From Actinomycetes bacterium (GTDB taxonomy: Bacteria; Actinomycetota; Actinomycetes; Actinomycetales; Cellulomonadaceae), in contig JAEWOA010000288.1 of the NCBI GenBank assembly GCA_023461115.1, positions 1 to 6,558 on the forward strand: a DNA stretch of 6,558 nt. Reading direction: 5' to 3'. The first letter of the stretch is position 1. Every line of letters begins with the position of its first letter. Shown in pieces: positions 4,627-6,558 of this stretch. Under the pieces are notes generated by a model. The model made no database searches. It saw nothing but the letters and a program-made list of their open reading frames with translations, and had not been told where the DNA came from. A program made the position numbers and the translations under genes.

Positions 4627-6558
4627 GTGCCGCGTTCGCGCGCGTGGATGGTGCTCGTCGCCGGCGGCGCGCTCCTGGCCTCGGCAGGCCCCGCGTCGGG
4701 CGCGCTCACGCCGCCCGACCCGATCGAGGAGCACCTCGGGTTCGTCGACCAGCCGACCCAGCTGTGGTCGGCGACGGTCACGAACCCGGACGAGCCCGGC
4801 ATCGCCGTGGTCGGGGCGGCCGGGCTGGTCCCGTCGTTCTGGGGCCCGGACGCCGCACTCGCCGCCGCCCCGGAGCGCACCGGCGACGTGGCCAACGAGC
4901 AGGCATCGGCGCGCAGCCCGTTCGGCAACCCGACCTCGGCGCCCGAGTACGTGTTCGTCAGCACCGCGGCCTCGACCGGGGGCGGCACGCAGCCCGACGT
5001 CTGGGTCACCGACAGCGGGCTGGACCCGGACGGCTCTGGCGACATCCGCCTCACCTGCTGGCCCGGCGCCGAATCCCATCCCGCGCTGTCGCGCGGCGGC
5101 GACTTCGTCGCGTTCGCGGTCGACGACGGGGCGAGCCTGAGCATCGGCGTGCGGCCCCGGTCGGAGTGCACGCCGGGAAGCGTGGACGACACCCGCGTCG
5201 TCTCGGCGCCCGGGACGCGCAGCACGTGGCCCGTCTGGCTCAGCGACAGCCGCCTCGTCTACTCCAGCGCGGCGCCGGGCGTGCTCCCGGACCTCTGGGA
5301 GGCCCGGTTCTCGGGGCCCAACGTGATCCTGCGGAACCTCACCAACACGCCGACGATCGCCGAGACCCAGCCGGCTTCCTACCAGCCGGACGGCGACATG
5401 CCGTGGCTGGTCGCGTACACGACGACCGAGATCCGGCCCGACGGCTCGCTCGGCATGCTGGAGGTCCCCGTGGACGTCGACGAGCCGGCCCTGCCGCTCC
5501 GGGTCTACGACTACGACTACTTCGACGGGATGACGCGGCAGGCGAGCGAGCCAGCGTGGAGCCCGGCCGGGCTCCTGGCCTTCACCTCCACCACCGAGGA
5601 CGCCCAGGCCGGCGGCGTGTGGGCGGCGTCCTACCAGCGGTCGGAGTTCGCCGACGAGGTGTACCTGGCCTCCCAGAGCGTCGTCGACGAGGCCGGGGTC
5701 GCCGAGTCGCACGCGACGTGGCTGCAGGACGTGCCCGGCGACGAGGCGCCCGCCGGGGCGCGGCTGCTGTTCACGCGCGAGCTCCCGGGCGCCGCGGTGA
5801 GCCAGGTCGTGGCCGACGACGCGTCGGGCTACGTCCACCTCGTCGAGCCGCTCGCGTCACCACCGGACGCGGCCGAGGCGCTGGCCGACGCGGGCCTCGA
5901 CTACTCACCCGACGGCACTCGGGTGACGTTCAGCGATCCCGACACGGAGCCGTCGAACCCGTACACCGGGTACCGCCTCACCGTGCTCGACGTCCGGGAG
6001 CTCGAGCCCATCGGGCTCGAGTACGACAGGAGCACCGAGGACATCGACGTCGACCCCGTGTGGTCGCACGACGGGACGCGGATCGCGTTCACGCGGTGGG
6101 CTTTCGACGGCGAGGGCTGGGACCAGCCGCAGGTGTACGTCGTGGAGGTCGAGTCGGGCGACGTCACGCGCGTCACCGGCCCCGGTGAGGGCGAGGGCAC
6201 GGGCGAGATCGACCAGCGCGCGACCTCACCGTCCTGGTCGGCCGACGACACGCGGCTGGTCTACGTCGGCAACCCGACCTTCGACGAGCCGCCCCACCCC
6301 AACGCCGAGCTGCACGTGGTCGAGCTCGCGACCAGCGCGGTCCAGGTCCTCACGGTCCCCGCCCCCGCGGCGTGCCCGTCGTGCCCCGACACGTCGACCG
6401 TGCGCGGCGCGGATCCCGCGTGGTCGCCGGACGGGCGCCAGATCGCCGTCGCCGGGCTGTCGATCGATCCCGCGGACGACGGCTCGACCGACGGGCCCGC
6501 GCTCGCGGCACGCGGCGAGCCCGAGCTCGTGGTCCCCGAGCCCGCCGCGGCGCCGCTG
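4627..6558 (+). CDS. Secreted TolB/PD40-type beta-propeller protein (runs off right edge)
   Basis: The frame is open from GTG 4627 to the edge, giving 644 residues without a stop. Residues 1-26 are a Sec signal peptide (positively charged start, VLVAGGALLASAG core, likely cleavage after ASGA). The rest carries repeated PD40/WD40-like strands with the pattern P-x-W-S-x-D-G-x-x-I/L-A/V-F/Y: near 149-164, 199-214, 249-266, 309-324, 361-380, 423-438, 475-490, 532-549 (SPSWSADDTRLVYVG) and 594-608 (DPAWSPDGRQIAVAG). About nine repeats suggest one or two propellers. A Pro/Ala/Glu-rich stretch starts near 625, perhaps a linker to a further domain outside the window. TolB-like propellers serve as protein or ligand binding platforms; no catalytic motif is visible. 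It follows the LuxR-type gene on the same strand after 209 bp, so it may be a regulatory target, but this is not shown. Confidence 0.85.
   Translation, partial: MPRSRAWMVLVAGGALLASAGPASGALTPPDPIEEHLGFVDQPTQLWSATVTNPDEPGIAVVGAAGLVPSFWGPDAALAAAPERTGDVANEQASARSPFGNPTSAPEYVFVSTAASTGGGTQPDVWVTDSGLDPDGSGDIRLTCWPGAESHPALSRGGDFVAFAVDDGASLSIGVRPRSECTPGSVDDTRVVSAPGTRSTWPVWLSDSRLVYSSAAPGVLPDLWEARFSGPNVILRNLTNTPTIAETQPASYQPDGDMPWLVAYTTTEIRPDGSLGMLEVPVDVDEPALPLRVYDYDYFDGMTRQASEPAWSPAGLLAFTSTTEDAQAGGVWAASYQRSEFADEVYLASQSVVDEAGVAESHATWLQDVPGDEAPAGARLLFTRELPGAAVSQVVADDASGYVHLVEPLASPPDAAEALADAGLDYSPDGTRVTFSDPDTEPSNPYTGYRLTVLDVRELEPIGLEYDRSTEDIDVDPVWSHDGTRIAFTRWAFDGEGWDQPQVYVVEVESGDVTRVTGPGEGEGTGEIDQRATSPSWSADDTRLVYVGNPTFDEPPHPNAELHVVELATSAVQVLTVPAPAACPSCPDTSTVRGADPAWSPDGRQIAVAGLSIDPADDGSTDGPALAARGEPELVVPEPAAAPL

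Noticed and set aside
4414..6188. Long open frames on both strands overlapping the beta-propeller gene
   Set aside because: They are Arg/Gly/Ala-rich by-products of GC-rich codon use. The frame from 4627 has a strong ribosome site, a signal peptide and repeated PD40 motifs.

Overview
The window is GC-rich DNA whose codons mostly end in G or C. It carries an actinobacterial-type LexA box and two TANNNT -10 elements placed about 7 nt from start codons, as in leaderless transcripts. This points to a high-GC actinomycete; a Cellulomonas-like member of the Micrococcales is a guess from protein style only. I see no tRNA, rRNA, CRISPR array, transposase or other clear mobile element.

Left part (1-1889). 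At the left edge is the N-terminal part of a minus-strand gene resembling ImuA', the accessory protein of the actinobacterial mutagenic translesion system (ImuA'-ImuB-DnaE2). A near-consensus LexA box lies directly upstream. Facing away from it is a YbhB/YbcL (PEBP) family gene, followed 43 bp later by a YbaK/EbsC-type aminoacyl-tRNA deacylase gene that appears to be leaderless. These are ordinary housekeeping or stress genes.

Middle part (1890-4417). A perfect 9-bp stem separates the convergent YbaK gene from a minus-strand two-gene operon. The operon's first gene encodes a 444-residue single-pass membrane protein: two predicted beta-sandwich domains, a transmembrane helix, an Ala/Gln-rich coiled coil, and a C-terminal beta domain holding the protein's only two cysteines. 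The second gene, joined by a TGATG stop/start overlap, encodes a 104-residue PAAR-repeat protein of the kind that caps contractile injection system spikes. Divergent from the operon is a LuxR-type regulator whose receiver domain has lost key phosphorylation residues. The 177-bp divergent gap holds several palindromes and a direct repeat that could be operators. No sheath, tube, baseplate or ATPase gene is in the window, so this is either the edge of an injection-system cluster or a stand-alone PAAR/membrane-protein module. It is the most interesting part of the window.

Right part (4418-6558). After a possible terminator and a set of 12-bp tandem repeats lies a gene with a strong Shine-Dalgarno sequence. 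It encodes a secreted TolB/PD40-type beta-propeller protein that runs off the right edge. It lies on the same strand as the regulator and may be a further member or target of the module, but the sequence does not prove this.
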